From positions 1 to 5,952 of the forward strand of contig QJWD01000373.1 of assembly GCA_003235465.1 (NCBI GenBank): 5,952 nt of DNA, read 5' to 3'. Each line of letters begins with the position of its first letter. Positions within the stretch are counted from its first letter, which is position 1. The notes under the pieces are model-generated. The model searched no databases. It saw only the letters and a list, made by a program, of their open reading frames with translations, and had not been told where the DNA came from. The DNA comes from Nitrospirota bacterium. GTDB lineage: Bacteria > Nitrospinota > Nitrospinia > Nitrospinales > VA-1. A program made the position numbers and the translations under genes. Below are positions 4,913 to 5,952 of the stretch, in pieces.

Positions 4913-5952
4913 TCAGGCGAAGCGGATGGCGACGAAGGAGACCGCCTCGCCGGGCCGGTCGAAGGCCGAGTGCAGGTCCTTCTCCCGGTATCCCAGCTTG
5001 ACGAGCGGCTTGAGGACGGAGGTCACCTCGCCCTCGGTCACATAAGCCACCGTGTCGGGGACACCGCGCGGGTTCATCCGGCCCGCCAGCTGCTCGATCT
5101 GCTTTCTCTTTTTCTTAGGCGTTCCCGGCAGCGCCGGGTACTTGAGCGGCCTCTTGTAGGGGCTTAGGTATACGCCGTTCAGCGCGTTCATGGTGGAGAG
5201 CATGAGGATATCCCGGTCGCCCGCGTCCATGCGCGTGACCCCGGGATGGCTCTGGACGATTTCCACCAGGCTGACCACGCGCTCGCCAAGCGCCTCACCC
5301 ACGAAGCGGTGCTGCGGCATCTTCTCGACGGCCTGGTAGCCGAGGCCGCGCCCCACCCGCTCCAGGAGATCGAAGTTCACCATGAAAGTGTACTGGCCGC
5401 CGTACAGGTTGAAATAGGGCCGCCCCTCCCGGTTGAGCTCGTCGAGGGAGAGCATGCCGTAATCGAAGCCGATGTAACCCTGGCTGCCCGGAGCGAGAAG
5501 CTCGCGCGCGCGCGCAAGCGTCGTGAACGCGCCGGTGTTCACCGGCATGGGGATGCCCTCGGCCCAGCGCGCGGCCTGCTCTTCCACCGCTTCGTGGTGC
5601 GGCCAGTCCTCGATGTCGACGCGCTGGTAGGTGCGCTCCCAAAAGATGTTGGCGATGAACTCGCGGTGCCGGGCGAGAACGCCCAGGTCGCGCTTTTCAA
5701 ACGCCTGGAGAAAGGTTTCGAAATCGATATCGAGGGTGGCTGGGTCGAGCGTCGGTTGCAGGTATTCTTCCAGCAGCTGGCCGTCGTGCTTGAGCAGGAC
5801 GCGGGTGGCCAGGTCGTCCCATATTTCGTTGGAGATGATCTTCCAGGCGCGGTGGCTTTTGAAGCAACCGAGGTTCTCGGCGTCGATCCGCACGGTGGAG
5901 AAACGGCCGGCGTGGCGGGCCAGTTCGGGGTTTCGCCTCGCCCCCAGGAGGA
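4913..5952 (-). CDS. MidA/NDUFAF7-like (COG1565-type) SAM-dependent methyltransferase homologue, 5'-truncated, with long C-terminal extension
   Basis: The frame is open from the right edge to a TGA at 4915-4913. A GTG at 5893 could be taken as a start, but 19 further in-frame codons without a stop run to the edge and fit the family, so the true start lies outside. Counting residues from that GTG as a ruler, KIISNEIWDDLATRVLL (18-34) resembles the conserved NE-x-x-D-x-hydrophobic segment of the MidA family, and GYIGFDYGML (139-148) with GGQYTFMVNFDLL (165-177) resembles its DYG and D-I-T-x-x-V-D-F segments. FVGEALG (197-203) corresponds to its late FL-x-x-x-G element. The SAM-binding glycine motif would be in the missing N-terminus. 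Human NDUFAF7 methylates an arginine of a complex I subunit; the role of bacterial relatives is less clear. About 120 residues beyond 204, including a KKKRK run at 260-264, have no counterpart I recognise. The radical SAM gene follows 98 bases downstream on the same strand. Confidence 0.6.
   Translation of the reverse strand, partial: LLGARRNPELARHAGRFSTVRIDAENLGCFKSHRAWKIISNEIWDDLATRVLLKHDGQLLEEYLQPTLDPATLDIDFETFLQAFEKRDLGVLARHREFIANIFWERTYQRVDIEDWPHHEAVEEQAARWAEGIPMPVNTGAFTTLARARELLAPGSQGYIGFDYGMLSLDELNREGRPYFNLYGGQYTFMVNFDLLERVGRGLGYQAVEKMPQHRFVGEALGERVVSLVEIVQSHPGVTRMDAGDRDILMLSTMNALNGVYLSPYKRPLKYPALPGTPKKKRKQIEQLAGRMNPRGVPDTVAYVTEGEVTSVLKPLVKLGYREKDLHSAFDRPGEAVSFVAIRFA

Noticed and set aside
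4913..5893. GTG at 5893 as the true start of the MidA-like gene
   Set aside because: The frame stays open for 19 more codons to the window edge, no ribosome binding site is convincing before the GTG, and the family's SAM-binding N-terminal region would be missing.

Overview
The window is a GC-rich, densely coding stretch of bacterial chromosome. A lipoprotein-type periplasmic adaptor of a tripartite efflux pump points to a Gram-negative, two-membrane organism. I cannot name a genus. I see no rRNA, tRNA, CRISPR array, insertion sequence or phage gene. Base composition and codon use look even across the window, so nothing suggests recent transfer.

Layout. (1) Bases 1-1237, minus strand: an HlyD/RND-type membrane fusion protein with a lipobox, cut off at its C-terminus by the left edge. 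(2) About 1238-1300: a short AT-richer divergent intergenic region with promoter-like sequences in both directions. (3) 1301-2221, plus strand: a class I SAM-dependent methyltransferase of the RlmI/RlmK-like family. (4) 2253-3788, plus strand: an AMP-forming acyl-CoA ligase of the FadD type, 31 bases downstream and probably co-transcribed with gene 3. (5) 3795-4814, minus strand: a radical SAM protein of unknown substrate that meets the ligase tail to tail with only 6 bases between the stop codons. (6) 4913-5952, minus strand: a protein resembling the MidA/NDUFAF7-type (COG1565) SAM-dependent methyltransferases, cut off at its N-terminus by the right edge.

The genes do not form one obvious pathway. 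The adaptor presumably continues leftwards into an inner-membrane transporter gene. The methyltransferase/ligase pair and the radical SAM/MidA-like pair look like two short convergent transcription units. Three of the five proteins use, or are predicted to use, S-adenosylmethionine. The most unusual item is the radical SAM protein: its cluster-binding cysteines are spaced C-x7-C-x2-C instead of C-x3-C-x2-C, and its C-terminus carries only the first half of a SPASM-type cysteine pattern. The second is the MidA-like protein, whose roughly 120-residue C-terminal tail I do not recognise.
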